Assembly: GCF_910592395.1 (NCBI RefSeq) | Contig: NC_088313.1 | Coordinates: 11,758,937 to 11,822,936 of the forward strand | Source of the DNA: Lineus longissimus | Taxonomy: Eukaryota > Nemertea > Pilidiophora > Heteronemertea > Lineidae | Reading direction: 5' to 3' | DNA: 64,000 nt | Part shown: positions 32,015 to 44,415 of the stretch, one piece after another | Layout: each line of letters starts with the position of its first letter | How positions within the stretch are numbered: position 1 is the stretch's first letter | The notes under the pieces: model-generated | Told to the model about the DNA's origin: nothing | The model's database searches: none | The model's input: the letters and a program-made list of their open reading frames with translations, nothing else | Position numbers and translations under genes: made by a program

Positions 32015-33482
32015 CTAATGATGAGCATGACCGCAAACCTTGATATGGCCATGTTCATCATTGTTTGCAAATTTCCATGCCTTCCACAACCTGCTCATGT
32101 TACTTTTGAAAGATTTTATTATCGTCAGGTCTAGAGGTTGTACAATCGAGGTACACCTCCCAGGAATCATGTGCACAAAACGGGGTGACTCTTCGATTGT
32201 CTGTTGGAGGTGGGCATTTCTCTGGGCTGGGAACATGTCCCAAATTAAGAGAAAGGGAAATGCATCCCCTGCAAAAGGCAGGAGGCAATATTTAACCCAG
32301 GCGAGAAGCGTTCCCCAGTTAGCCCAACCTGTTGGTGAACCTGTTACCCGGACATTTTCTAGAGCGTTAGCTTGTAAATGTTGCATTTCTTCTCCGTCTG
32401 CCCTTAAACTCCTAAAGATTACAATGGCGGGCATTTTTCTCCCGTCGAAAGTAATCCCCAACGTTACAGTAACACCAAGCTTTGCATTGCCGCGGGAAGT
32501 ACGTACGTCTACCTGCTTTAGTACTGTATGTGTATCTGGGAGCCATGTCCCATAGGGCAAAAGTCTCATTCACATTAACGATGAGACCAATTCCATTTTC
32601 TTCCACAGTTGCAGCGACATCCTGGCGGCAGTTTTCCACCAGTTCATTAGCATTTGCAGGTAAAGTTGTTGAATACTTGAAAGATTTTTGGTAACTCGGG
32701 TCATTCCTGTTAAAAAAAGTAACCATCCTCTTGAAGCTTTAAATTATGCAAATTGATGGTTTGTTTATCTGGTATTCTTCTTGTTGGTCATCAGGTAGCT
32801 CTGCCAACCATCCATTGAACTCACGCTGATGACTCTGCATCATCAAATCCTCTTCGGACAATTGGAGTCCGTTCATCCACTCCGTAACCAAACGGTCAAC
32901 CTCGGGCCAGAGGGCTGAAATAAAAAGTTTCATCTCGATCATCACCAAATAACGACGACAACGTTCCCAAAAACCACATCAAGTGATTACATTGTTGATT
33001 ATCATTCGGTTGTGGGATTAAACTAAACAAAAAGCTGCTGGAAATATTCCGCCTGCCGCATGCCATAGCCATTTTGTTAATTTCTGCTGAGACCTACCTA
33101 CGCCTCTTTGTCTCTGCCGATGCAATCTAGCTTGACGATTGGTGGCCCCACGCTGCCTCTCTCTAATTTCTTCTTCTTCATTGAGCCATCGTTGCATCGT
33201 CCCTCGAGGGATGTTGTGCTCCCTTGCAAATTTGGTGGCTGAAATCCCACGAGGCTGTCTTAAAATGTGAGCAGCATGAAAATGATCCAACAGACGGATT
33301 CTTTCAGATAAATAATAAGATCTGTGACGTCGAAGGTAGACTTCATCATCATCATCATCATCATCAACATTATCATCAGTATTTTCTATCATGAACACAT
33401 ATGTGAGGAGACTACATGCCAACATTGCGTGTAAAATCTTCATCTTGACCACTGAGCATACACTGTCACAGAACTTTGTCAA
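32015..33482 (-). pseudogene. Pogo/Tigger/Jerky-type (DDE_1) transposase, disrupted
   Basis: Read from high to low coordinates. The N-terminal frame (33018-33482) has an acidic Asp run encoded by a TCA microsatellite, then a psq-type helix-turn-helix region (GISATKFAREHNIPRGTMQRW). 32739-32948 is an open linker segment. 32412-32726 holds GLIVNVNETFALWDM, the first DDE block, with Asn (codon 53) where the catalytic Asp is expected. The overlapping frame 32015-32569 has SRGNAKLGVTVTLG, LLIWDMF (second Asp) and IPGRCTSIVQPLDL (third Asp), followed by IKSFKS. Frames shift at about 32.5 kb and between 32.7 and 33.0 kb. It is inactive by both frame and catalytic residue. The fold is shared with CENP-B and Jerky proteins, but the damage argues against a domesticated gene. 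Confidence 0.85.
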
Positions 33483-35518
33483 TATCTAACATGCCTGCAT
33501 GAGATGTCCTGACCAGCACGATTTGAAAATGGTGTCAATTTCAGCTAGGCCTATACTGTGGATTAAAAAATGTGGCCTGCCGTTGAAAAGAACTCACAAG
33601 GGAAAGGTATTTTATAACTTGGCCTGGAATGTGTATATTCAATATTTTGCGTGTTGGGCAAGTTAGTCGTGGTGGCCGGATAAGTCATGCTATGCAGTAT
33701 AATGCACCCCTGCACTTTAATTGTACCAATGTGTATGAATAAACATATATTATATATATATATATAATTATAAATAGGCTTCATTATTTATGAGAATATG
33801 TCCCTTAAATAAACTATTAAAGTCTTAAATCAATTTATGATAATAAGATGAGGGTTTTTGACATCACCTTCTAAAAAGGTATCTCTCTGTTTATTCTGTC
33901 AACATGTACACCAATTTAGAAAATAGCTGAGATATGATTACGAGAAACTTTCCAATGTGTCCCATGGTTTTGTACATGGCCTTTACATAATGTTACCCAG
34001 CAGGTACTGCCGAAACCAATGTATTATCTCAGAGCAAGTGTGTGAGGGCTTGAGCAAATTATATCAAACCTTCCAGAGGGGAAATGCCAACTATATTTAA
34101 AACTCACCCAAAAAGTATTCCAATCTATAGATTTCTAGAAATTAATTTATCAATTAAAAAAGACAAAGTATGAACCAATCTTACAATAGTAGAAATAGTA
34201 TTTCAAGTCGTCTGTTACGCAACAAATGCACGGGTATGTCAAGTGGTCGGTACAGTCACTCTTCGCAGTGGATTTGATTGCTTTTTCTCAGGGTTTTGTA
34301 CGAGGTAGGAGTATCAAAAACCTGAATCTCAGGATGATCAACCATGCAACCGGTTCCATTACCAACAATGCGTACAATGTAATTTGTACTCGTGATCGAG
34401 AGCGATGCGGATCCTTACTATTGACTCTAGTTTCACGTATTCAAGGTCGTACCTGGATCAAAGTCAAGCCCCCCCCCCCCCCCCCCCTCGATATCGTGTA
34501 CATGGCCGTTCTGTGCCAGTCAACATGTTTAACTTGAATTGATAATAGGTGAGCGACAACAAATAACGTGTCCGATTGTCGTGACGTCGTCTTCTTGGCC
34601 TCAGGTCGATCATGCCCCTGAGTAGCAAAGTTGTCTATAAAAAAGTCTATGCCGCACGGTCTCAATGATCATGAAAATTGCCGTCGTTACAGTTCGCTAA
34701 ATATATTCCTACGAACTCCTCAAAAGAATTGGTACGAATAAATCATGAACATTGCGTTGATGGGTACATTAGTGGAAATGCCAATTAAAACACCTTAATT
34801 CAATTAATAGATTACCCAAGATTCGTTATTGCCGTTTTTAATGCCGGGAATAGCAGTTGTTCAGATGACGTCATTTGGAGCTCTTGGCATTCTGTATACG
34901 CGATAGAGTTGGTGACCCGGGGTGCCATCTGAAATATCTCTTCAATTAGATTTTCAAATTCAATTAATGACAGTGGTCGTAATAACTAATGAAATTGCCT
35001 CTTCCTTTACCAAAGTGCTACTTCTGAGGCGCACTTTATTAACTAAGAATACCTAATTACAATCATATTACGGAACGTCATCGCTAGAAATGGAACCTTA
35101 TTTGCTCTCCGTTTGCTTTTGACGCAAAAGCGCGCGGTTTGGCACAAAGGATATTCATCAGCATACTGTACGTGTTGACACCTCAAAAAAAAATCGAGCC
35201 TGCTTAAGGTCATGTCAGAAACTGATGAAAGTTCAAATTCGTTCGCTCCGCAAGGTGGCTAATTTCGTGTTGTCAGCTGCTAAGCTACCTATGGGCGCCA
35301 GTTTAGTGTTAATATAATTGCATATGGATGTCATTTTGGGTGGTAATGGACGAGCTTATATTCAACACACGATAAGGAATGGCTTCTTAAAACAAATTAC
35401 ATACATTTTACTTGCGAATTTTCTTGAAATGGCCAAATAAACTATTTTGCTGAGAAATCATATTTCACAAGTTCCTTTTTTCCAGAGACCCTTTTCCCGC
35501 ATGAGGATTTACTCCATG
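33483..35518. other. No recognisable gene; microsatellites
   Basis: Contains a (TA)n stretch at about 33748-33766 and a run of 19 C at 34469-34487. Otherwise it is A/T-rich sequence with no supported gene. Confidence 0.5.
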
Positions 35519-35520
35519 TA

Positions 35521-36283
35521 CAGTCCTACCAGAAAGTAAATGTCCACCGTTTAAAAAAAATATCACTGAGACAAAATAAGATATTTGAATGCGGTTTTCA
35601 GCAGAGTATGGTATTATTATATATTTAGTTGGTTATATATCTGTTGTATTTGGTTGCAGCTAATTCCATCCCTTCATTATGTAAGAAACATTTCAAAAAA
35701 CGTCCAAAATTCACTTTTTTATTTCATGTGCCTTTTTCAAAAATTCAAATGAGCCTATGAACTGTGCTTTATGGCCATCATATTTTTGCACTTGCAATTC
35801 CATAGAGTGTGTTCGATAGTCATGACAAACGCACATTTTTGCTTAGGATTTTTATGTTATTTTTTAAATCTCTTCCATAACCTTTGATAAAGACCCCCGA
35901 TCCTTCTTGTATGAGCTGAGTTGGCCATAAAGACCCTGACTGACTATGAGGGGTGTTCTCAAAGGTCACCAGCTATCTGAAAAAAACAATCACCTGTAGC
36001 GAGCTAAAACTAATCTTCAAAATGAAATAAAATTGCATCATAGTTCACCCATACATTGTGAAAAAGAATGAAAATGAAATAAAATAAAATAAAATAGTTA
36101 CTTTTTGGACATTTTTAAAATTGCCTGTTACATATTGAAAAGACCGGATTAGCTGGGTCCAAATACAACAGATACATGACCAACTAGATATACCATTCTC
36201 TGCTGAATACCGCATTCAATTATCTTATTCTATCTCTGTGATATTTAAAAAAAACTGTGGGCATTTACTTTCTTGAAGGACTG
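35521..36283. mobile_element. Tc1/mariner-like MITE, 763 bp
   Basis: TIRs begin CAGTCCTACCAGAAAGTAAA and are mirrored by TTTACTTTCTTGAAGGACTG. Inverted similarity continues for about 150 bp through TATCTGTTGTATTTGG on the left and CCAAATACAACAGATA on the right. TA flanks both sides (35519-35520 and 36284-36285). Internal sequence is non-coding and includes AAAAT repeats at about 36078-36100. TA duplication plus CAGT ends are hallmarks of the Tc1/mariner superfamily. Confidence 0.88.
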
Positions 36284-36285
36284 TA

Positions 36286-37267
36286 CGTATACTCTATCGC
36301 ACCGCTCGTTAATCTGCTCCCCAACGTTGGAGAGAAGCCTGTTTTATGATTGTAGCCGTAATGGCATCAGAGAGCACGGCTTTTGATTTCGATCGCAGAA
36401 TGGAATACAGCTCCCGTACTGAGTGCTATATCACGCTGTCACGTCAGCATCGGGTGTTTGAAATTGAGAAATTCGCGATGCAGATCGCTAGCTCGGGTGA
36501 ACACAACAGCAGTGCGTCAAGATCTTTATCCTATCGTCTGATGACAGATGGTAGTATGGCCAAATGATCGAGGCGGTCGGTCACGCCTGCTATGTTTCTG
36601 ACGTCACAGGCACGTGCTTAATAGCGCAATGTGGAGATCGTGTGTTCATAACAAATAATCCAAGCCAGTCGGCGCTTTTTGCTGTGCCATACGACATGCA
36701 TCATGTAACCTTGGCCGTCCGAGAGGTTCGAAATCGAATTGGCAAATATACATTAGTTTACAAAAAGGCATGACAGACATCACCGATTGTCTTTGAATTA
36801 AAATTGCTCTCTCAGTTGCCGTATGTAAGACGATCTGGCGTGTCTTCACATCTCTTGCATGTGTTTTCTCAGCGACATACGCCATCTCTGATCCCACCAC
36901 CTACATTATTATCCCATGCATCAATAATTCATGCCAGATCTAATTTAGTGTTGCTTGTGTGTAAGGGCTGCAGGGAAATCCCTGTGTCCCCTGGTAACCA
37001 CAGTGTCAACCTCCACTAGCATGATTAGGCGTCCTCGCCAGAAATAGTTAGGTATTGACTGTTGAGGATGACGGTACTCTTACTGCAGGCGAATGGTTTT
37101 TTACCGTTCTCGCAAGGCGATAGTTGGCGTGTCGTTGCACACAAGCCCAGCCACGGTCTACTTTCATACTCCTCGCAGTGATGGAAGTGCGATGAGGCGG
37201 TCCTCCTATCACTGTTTGAATTGACTGCCATTGATAATGCTGCACGTTCTAAAATATCTCTCATCCA
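36286..37267. other. No recognisable gene
   Basis: Several short open frames, none with a recognisable domain or splice context. Confidence 0.45.
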
Positions 37268-37271
37268 CTTA

Positions 37272-37607
37272 AAGCGAACTGGAACCGCCGAGCGATTTAT
37301 TCAACTTTTCGACTTTCATCGCCCGAGAAAGTCAAACTTCCAACTTCCTATTCGAGTTCAGATTTGTAGCTCCGCCCCCAGTGCCCGAGCATGCGCAGTT
37401 CAATTTGTTATTATTGAGAATCATGTGAGAATCACGTGAGTCATGCGATCTTTCATTCATGAATTTTCGTAGTAAATTCCATAGTAGTGACGTCACTGAA
37501 TGATTGACAGCTAGGCGCCATGTTTCATTCATGCCTCGTTCTGATCACCCGATACGCGGGAAATGAAAGCGAGGTCATACGAACTGGCTTGGCGGTTCCA
37601 GTTCGCT
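37272..37607. mobile_element. MITE with TTAA duplication (piggyBac-like)
   Basis: Ends AGCGAACTGGAACCGCC on the left and GGCGGTTCCAGTTCGCT on the right are exact complements. Each abuts TTAA (37268-37271 and 37608-37611). The 336 bp body contains no gene but has a TGACGTCA (CRE-like) octamer near 37489. A TTAA target is diagnostic of piggyBac-type transposition, although the ends lack the usual CCC start. Confidence 0.82.
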
Positions 37608-37611
37608 TTAA

Positions 37612-38401
37612 CAATATTGGATAATTTGTATATTTTCTTGTTCCAATAATTCAAAAATGCTTATTATTGTTGAAACCGAAGTCACCTGCGAGACCACGTT
37701 ACAATCGTCGTGTGGTAACCAGGGAGTAGTGGGCCACCATACAATAGTCAACCACCCTATTGATAGCGTTGTACGTCGCTTGACAGGATTGTTTTATTAA
37801 TAGGGTGGCGAACAACTGCATGTCGCCTATTTTACTCTTGGTTCACCCTATAATGATTGTTGAATATGGCGATGTCAAATGGGATTTGGCCTTCTAAGGT
37901 GAGATTGACATGAAATTGAGACATGTCATAACTTGGAGAAACCTTCGGTATATTTTGTGTTCGGTCATAATACCTTTAATAATGTTCACTATCATGGTGC
38001 GCGGATCGGATGCGGTCATATATATATTATTAGAGTGTCACCGATATAATCGCCAGCCTAAGGAGGCTTATGAGACACTAATATTGATACAGTTTTATAA
38101 GATGGTGTCACGATACAGTGGCTCACAAGGGTATCGTGGCCTCAGAATGATGCACAAAAAACATGGAAATCGAATAGTTATAATTTAATGAACACAACAT
38201 GAATATAAAGGATGAAAGTTTACAAAGGTTTGGAGAGGAAGAAAGGTACATGTTGACCGGTTCGGAGATGGCGGCGTTTGACCCAGAACAATGGTGCCAC
38301 CAATCCGTAGAGACTGACATTAAAGTCACAACTTGAAAACTAGACGAATTAGGACAAGACGAATTCGTCACAGATGGCCGTTGGCCTAGGCACGCATGTC
38401 T
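37612..38401. other. No recognisable gene
   Basis: No coding signal. Two ~20 bp segments around CACCCTATTGATAGCG and TTAATAGGGTGGCG (about 37753 and 37796) are loosely complementary. Confidence 0.4.
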
Positions 38402-38484
38402 AAAGGCCTACACCGTTCGATAGAAATCTGTCTTTGTTATTAAAATTGAAAATTATAATAATTACGAACGGTGTGCCCCTTTAA
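38402..38484. mobile_element. Very short inverted-repeat element, ~85 bp
   Basis: Left arm AAAGGCCTACACCGTTCG and right arm CGAACGGTGTGCCCCTTT are complementary at most positions around an A/T-rich centre. TTAA follows at the right end and an eroded CTA at the left. It is probably a piggyBac-type MITE remnant. Confidence 0.6.
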
Positions 38485-38549
38485 ATTATGTTAGCGTAAG
38501 CGTTGTTTATAAAGTCCGCCACGCGTCTGGCGATGGACGGATTCGACAT

Positions 38550-38990
38550 GCAGGAGCCACATTAATTTTCTGTCTCTTGTTAAATTGTCCATATCAATGC
38601 TGTTATTTATATATAAGTCCTGAAATAGTTTGGTCCTTTGTACCTCATATTTTGCGCAATCGACCAAGAAAAGGAATTCATCCTCTACTTGTCTCTGGTC
38701 ACCGTTTTACAAAGTCTTCTTTCTATTGGTATGCTGCGGTACCGCCCGAGTTCTATTTGTAATGGAAATGTTAAATTTCTCCTTCTTGCTTGTAAGAACA
38801 GAACGCTCAACAGAAAGCTTAGCTCTGCTCAGTGGCAGAGTTACAAAGTCAGTGACACCGAAGTCACTTTCCAGTATTTTGTATGTTCTAAGCTTTGGCA
38901 TAACATTTTTTTGTTTTGTCCAAGCTAAGCGGATCATAGCGATTCTTCCCCGGTTTATGAAGTGGGTGTATGTATCAATGATTCATTCCA
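38550..38990 (-). pseudogene. LINE 3' end: C-terminal domain of a non-LTR retrotransposon ORF2
   Basis: On the minus strand one frame gives KNVMPKLRTYKILESDFGV and VTLPLSRAKLSVERSVLT (38707-38937). After a stop or frameshift, EDEFLFLVDCAKYEVQRTKL continues at about 38620-38690. This is the typical end of many LINE polyproteins: a PKLRTY-like helix followed by a cysteine-containing E-EFxFL--C--Y--R motif. Upstream Cys pairs are not readable in frame. It comes from a different LINE than the relics at 29.9 and 45.0 kb, judged by the C-terminal sequence. Confidence 0.7.
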
Positions 38991-40537
38991 CACTGATTGG
39001 ATTTTTCGCACCCTGAATATAGCACAGAAGTAGAATGTCTGTCATTCGGGGGCTCTTCAGTATTTCGTTCGGGATATGATCAAGTCCTGTTGCCTGTCAT
39101 AATACCTCTCTTATACCGTGAAATAATTCACGTTCAAAGTAAACTAATGATAACTGCAATGGCCCCTAGTTTACTTGTGTTATTAAAACGCGATTTCCTG
39201 CAAGGAGTATCCGTCCTCTCCTTCCTACCTGATTATCCGGTGCCTGAGGGATGCTTCGTGACTGGTATTCTGATTTTCTCTAGAAATCTTATGCACGTTA
39301 TAAATGTAACCACGCATGAGAGATGACCCCAATTATCTTATACATCTCCACGGCTACAACGTAATAGATGCAATTGTCTTCCTTTCTCATACGCAAAAGT
39401 GGAACCACCACCAATCAACCTTGTTTCGAAGATGTCACGACGACGTAATACGACGAACGTGTATGGACAGCCGAATTAATCAATTTCAATAAGTGTCATA
39501 TTTTTCAGATGCATGGTTAGTAATACTTAATTGATTGCGCTTTGGTTGATACACCAGTTTTAAAATCGGGTTTTGAATGGCGGAATAAAAGCTGGCCCAG
39601 CAGGGTTTTTTTAACCCTGGTTAACCCTATCGCCTGCAGAATGTTTTTTCATTTTTAATTGCAACTTTTCAAAGTCATTCTGCCTGCATTTGCCTTGATG
39701 GGCATGGTTTTCCAAAAATCACAACCGAGGAGGGCCGAACTTACTTCTAGTTCTACCGAGAATATGATATAACCCGGCGAACGACGTAGAAACATGGCAT
39801 TATTGTTGGCGCATTTGGCGTGTGTAAGAATGCCGATTAGTGTGTGGGTCCAAATTTACCTCAACCCGCTGTCTGCTTGCCAAAGAATAGGGGCTTAATT
39901 CATCAATGTTTTCGACATAGGTCCATGTTGCAAGACAAGAAAAGATTTCCCACAAGTTCAAAGCTATCTAAGAACTTTCAGACATCGTCTCTCTGCACTT
40001 TCCACTGCGTTTCAAGGTCAATTTGGCACGTGTTTTCGGCTGAGTCCATCGACTTAGGCAACTTTAGGGACTTATATATCTCGAAAACCGAGCATTTTAT
40101 GGGCTATAACAAGAGCTTCACATATTTGTCCGATGGCGTTGGCATTTTGTTTCTGTCTCTCAACGTTGCAAGATATAGTCGCTTCCTTGTTTGATACGGT
40201 TGTCCGTTCTTTCGCCTTGCCGCCACTAGATGGCAATCGTAACCATATTTTTATCAACAGAAGGATTTCCTTTTGACAATAAAAACCGTGAAAGATAGAG
40301 TTTTCAAAATGATGCATAAGTTACATTACATGTTCTGCAACTGCTACATACGATGGATAATCACCAGCTGTTTAGGGTTGCTTCTAACTCCGCTAAACAT
40401 TTTCCTCTCATAATATTTTCTCTCCAGAAATCGACCTATCATGCAGCCCCTTTTCATGAAATGGGATTCAGTTGCTGGAAAAATTGTAAAATTGATGCAC
40501 TGTTACACAAATATACAAATATACAAATTGTTACACT
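38991..40537. other. No recognisable exon; region upstream of the receptor gene
   Basis: The receptor ATG is preceded by a splice acceptor, so its 5' untranslated exon and promoter must lie further upstream, possibly here or earlier. I cannot identify the exon or a promoter. Confidence 0.4.
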
Positions 40538-40551
40538 TTTTCTAATTACAG
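40538..40551 (+). other. Splice acceptor before the receptor start codon
   Basis: TTTTTCTAATTACAG ends exactly at the base before ATG. The pyrimidine tract with CTAAT and a terminal CAG is a textbook 3' splice site. It implies that the coding exon at 40552 follows an intron in the 5' untranslated region, or one splitting a short upstream coding exon. Confidence 0.75.
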
Positions 40552-41856
40552 ATGATGACCAAGGAATCCGTTAACCGGATGTTGCAGATCATGTTCGTCG
40601 GATACGGAAACGCCACTCCAACACCACCTAGCGCTCGGCCTCAGAACTACTCCCAATTCCGTCCGCCAACCAAGATGGTTGCCAACTTCAGTATGTCGGA
40701 GTTTTACAGGATTGTAATGGAAGAGGTTGGCGGTAAAGAGTGGTTCCCCATCGAGACTGAAATGCCTCTGATCCTAATCTACGCAATGCTTATCACTTTA
40801 GGAATAACTGCGAATACTTTAATATTTTCAATCATTGCCCGGAATTCTCGTTTGCGGACGGCCAGAAATGTGTACATTCTCAACCTGGCGCTTTCGGACA
40901 TGTTTATGTGCTTGATATGTATGCCTTTCACTCTGTACAAACTCTTACGAAAGAATTGGATGCTGGGGGATTCGCTTTGTAAGATGGTTCCTGGATTCCA
41001 GGCGGTGAATGTTATGACGTCGACGTTTACAGCGGTTGGTATAGCCATGGATCGTTATTACGCGATAGTCTACCCCACCAGGTTCACGTGTAACGATAGA
41101 CTCAGTGGCTCCATCTCGGTCTGTTTGTTCTTGTGGATTTTCTCCACGTTCATTTCTGCCCCTCTCTTTATATATAACGAAGTCCACATGGCGAAATTCA
41201 TAGAAGATTACGTTGAGCACGCAATTTGTATGGAGCTCTGGCCAAACGGGGCGGCAAAGACTATTTACACGATGGTCCTCATGTGCATTCAGTTTGTGAT
41301 CCCGGTTGTCATTCTTTTGGTATTACATTGGAAGATCTGCCAATTCCTGCGCATGCGCATGATCACAGATCCAAAAACGCCATCTGAGCTGGCTCGATCG
41401 GAAAAGGAAACAAAGCGCGTGCGCAAGAACACAACAGTATTGGTAGCAATAGCAATTGTATTCGCAATGTCATGGTTTCCATTAACTTTCATTAACGTCC
41501 TTGCTGATTTCGATCATAGGATTCTGACAAATAAGCGCTTTAACTTGGTCTATGCCTGTTGTCATGTCGTTGCTATGACTACGTCCACCACGAATCCTAT
41601 TATCTATGGATGGTTGAATCCCAACTTCCGGCGCGAGTTTTTGCGTGTCGTCTGCTTTTGGTACAAACCCGACGAAAAAGGAACCGATGGCTACATGGAG
41701 AACGCGGATACGCCGAATAGAGTAGAGTACATGAAAAAGACCACGTATCAAACCATGGCGGAGACGAAGCACCTGGTGTCGACAAACTCAACTAATGACG
41801 GAAGTGGATCATACAAGCTTGAAGATGAAGCCGATGAAGACCCGTATGAAGATTAG
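40552..41856 (+). CDS. Neuropeptide GPCR, NPY/sNPF/PrRP-receptor-like, rhodopsin family
   Basis: 434 codons in one exon. The extracellular N-terminus has three N-glycosylation sequons (NAT at 20, NYS at 32, NFS at 45) and no signal peptide. Seven membrane segments lie at roughly 72-95, 107-129, 143-166, 187-207, 236-262, 294-318 and 331-353. Family marks are the LxxxD of TM2 (LALSD, 112-116), Cys143 with Cys226 for the extracellular disulphide, DRYYAIVYP at 167-175, SWFP in TM6 (CWxP variant, 307-310), NPIIY at 348-352 and NPNFRREF in helix 8. A basic third loop (KETKRVRKN) and a Ser/Thr-rich, acidic tail follow. The W-LGDSLCKMVPGFQAVNVM block and the NP-FRREF helix 8 fit the NPY/NPF/sNPF/prolactin-releasing-peptide receptor group. 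The ligand cannot be assigned. It is a surface receptor coupling to G proteins. Confidence 0.93.
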   Translation: MMTKESVNRMLQIMFVGYGNATPTPPSARPQNYSQFRPPTKMVANFSMSEFYRIVMEEVGGKEWFPIETEMPLILIYAMLITLGITANTLIFSIIARNSRLRTARNVYILNLALSDMFMCLICMPFTLYKLLRKNWMLGDSLCKMVPGFQAVNVMTSTFTAVGIAMDRYYAIVYPTRFTCNDRLSGSISVCLFLWIFSTFISAPLFIYNEVHMAKFIEDYVEHAICMELWPNGAAKTIYTMVLMCIQFVIPVVILLVLHWKICQFLRMRMITDPKTPSELARSEKETKRVRKNTTVLVAIAIVFAMSWFPLTFINVLADFDHRILTNKRFNLVYACCHVVAMTTSTTNPIIYGWLNPNFRREFLRVVCFWYKPDEKGTDGYMENADTPNRVEYMKKTTYQTMAETKHLVSTNSTNDGSGSYKLEDEADEDPYED

Positions 41857-44415
41857 AAGAATCCGCATGAGTGTATTCTGATGATAGAATTAACATGTCA
41901 ACAGTGAAGGAATTCAACATGTCCCGTGGTAGCTGGGCTGGCAAGTGCACCGTCTGCCGGATGGACGTGTGTAAGTCGTGCCGCAGACCTTGCCCCGAAT
42001 CGGCGTTGATGCAACCGAACCAGTAGAGATACCTTTGGCCCTTACTATAATCGCTAAGTAAGAAAAGTGGAGATGTTTTAAGTTTTGTTGTTTGAATAGT
42101 TCTTTCAATTTTTAACTAGTGATGGTGGCAATCTTTGACTTCGTTGGAGCCGATCTGAGCGCGATACGGCTCTGAAAATGTCTATTTGCGCTCATCGGAA
42201 AGAAGAACCGGGGCACAGCAAGTTTAACAGGTGAAGCTTTGACTTGGTCAAGCCAGTTTAGAATAGCCCACAGAAGCAACCGCTTATAATTTTCTAGAAT
42301 ATATACCGTATTCCGTTACTCCCCCTGGCTTTATCTTAGCCTCGATTCCCCGTTCCCCGGGAGTAGCCCGCCTCGAACGCCTGGAATCATTGCGTAATTT
42401 AGGTTGTATTGTTCGGGTTAAGGGGGTCACCTCCGTCAATTTCGCCCCCGTGACCCCCTTACGCTTAGATTGCCTAACTTATACACTTATCTTACCCAAG
42501 GCACGAGGTGATTCTGGTAAGATTTCAGAAGTATCATTTTACCACTAAACGAAAGTGACAAAGGACTGTTCGAATGGGCGATATTTTGGTGACGTGAACC
42601 AAGGATCGACCAGGTAAATTCTGAGGGGCGGAAAAGCATCGTACTGTAGTGATTCACTACCAGAGTTGATTTTTTCATTTGCGATATGCTGGAACAGAAC
42701 GTTTAGGGCTCGTCTTCATCAGCGAATGTTGGCGTGGAGTTTGCTGGTTGCTAATCTATTGCAAACTTGAATTACATTTAGTCGATTTAGATCACAATCT
42801 ATGTCAAACTTAACCGCGGTATGTCTCCAAACACTGCGCTATCTCTCTTCAGTAACTGGCCAATCATCGTTTGCACTCGAAAGTAGTTCTTTAAGAAACC
42901 AATGCGTGGTCTTTGCTGTTCTGTAGCCGGACTGCCATTTGTAAAATCAGAATGTAGTTTCACACGCATGGTCGATTAATGCTATAACATCCGAAAATGT
43001 TGATAAAGTAATGTTAACTGGCATGTATTTAGGGAGCCAATAACCCACTAATATTAGCTGGCAAGGCACACCTCCAACCAGAGCAGAAATCAATAGAATT
43101 TCTGACGGGTGATCTTGGTTTGGAGGGTCTGAAGTTTATGGGACATTGTTTACTCAATCTGTTCGCCACGATTCAGGGCTTAGGTTCGCGTGTGATGTTT
43201 GGAAAATGTTATGGCAGTGGATGTTTAATTGAAAATGTCTTAAAATCTTCTGGTGGCGTGTAGCCTGCAATCACAATATGATGAGGTTTAAACGAGATTT
43301 GATGCCTTTACTGGCAACAATTCCTGAAAGAGAAACCCCATTCCATTGCGCTATTTCATCAACTGATGGCTCTCAGCTTGAGAAGTAGGCAAAAGGGGCA
43401 ATCAGCAGCCTTCCTTACAAATGCGGAAACAATCACGGATGATTACTAAGGGATCCACCTGGATAAACCTGTGGGAAGAATACGCCTTCCGGGGTGCCAT
43501 TAGATTATTTCTCGCCACGGATTGTTAATCGTTTTGACTATTGACGTGTTGACGGGTTGCTGAAGACCAATACTGATTAATGAGTAATCACTGGTATGTG
43601 TTTTCAGTAAAAGCACACCTGTGGAAATCGGTGTTCGATGTTCACTTCACTTGCCCTGGAGAGTGACGGAAGGAAGCGATGGCGCGTGCGCAGTCAGGGA
43701 GGGCAGCGAGTGTAAGAACGCCTGAATTCCTTAGGATGGATTAACCAGATTCGGCAGGATCTTCTTGACTATGAATTATAATCGTATCCAGCTCTTGAAG
43801 TGATGTGATTTGCTATAATAACTTCTGTATGTTCGATGTCATTCCTAGTGTATCGCAGTTTCCCTTACGTTGACACTCTGTTGATGCACTAGCAAGAGTA
43901 GGTCGGTACTGATTGTCGTGATCGGAAATGTTTGATAGCAATGTGGTGTATCGCTGGTCCAAGAAGAAATGTATAATCGACTTGTATGTCCTAGGAATCA
44001 TTCCTCCTAATGTCATGGCTATTGAAAAAAATGGACAAATTTACATCATAGAAACTTATTGTTTCCCTCGAAGATGATCGTGCTGGGTTGACAGTCTTTC
44101 TTTAACACTATTTCTCACCTCATCATACGGAACAATAATGCGTGGCTGACAATAATTGGAACGCTGTTCAAAAAGAAACGTCGACTTAAGCAGCTTGATC
44201 AAGATAAACCAGGTTCGTGTTGGACTGGTCGCCTTACCAATAGCGAGCATTAAGGACCGTGTGACATTGAAAGGCAACTTCATTTGACTGTGCTAATCTT
44301 TTCCATGGTCAAGCCAAAACACTGGCCCGTTCACCAGTGTATTACAATCACGGAGAATAGTGGCTCACAACAAGAGGGGAAAATAAAGATTTGGTTCCAG
44401 CGGGAGGATTTAGAT
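41857..44415. other. 3' flank of the receptor; no further gene recognised; one hairpin
   Basis: I found no clear AATAAA soon after the receptor stop. At 42419-42461 TAAGGGGGTCAC and GTGACCCCCTTA form a perfect 12 bp stem with a 19 bp loop. The remaining 2 kb shows no supported exon. Confidence 0.45.

Noticed and set aside
32040-32694. Plus-strand frames of 171 and 70 codons
   Set aside because: Antisense to the pogo-like transposase, whose conserved motifs read on the minus strand.
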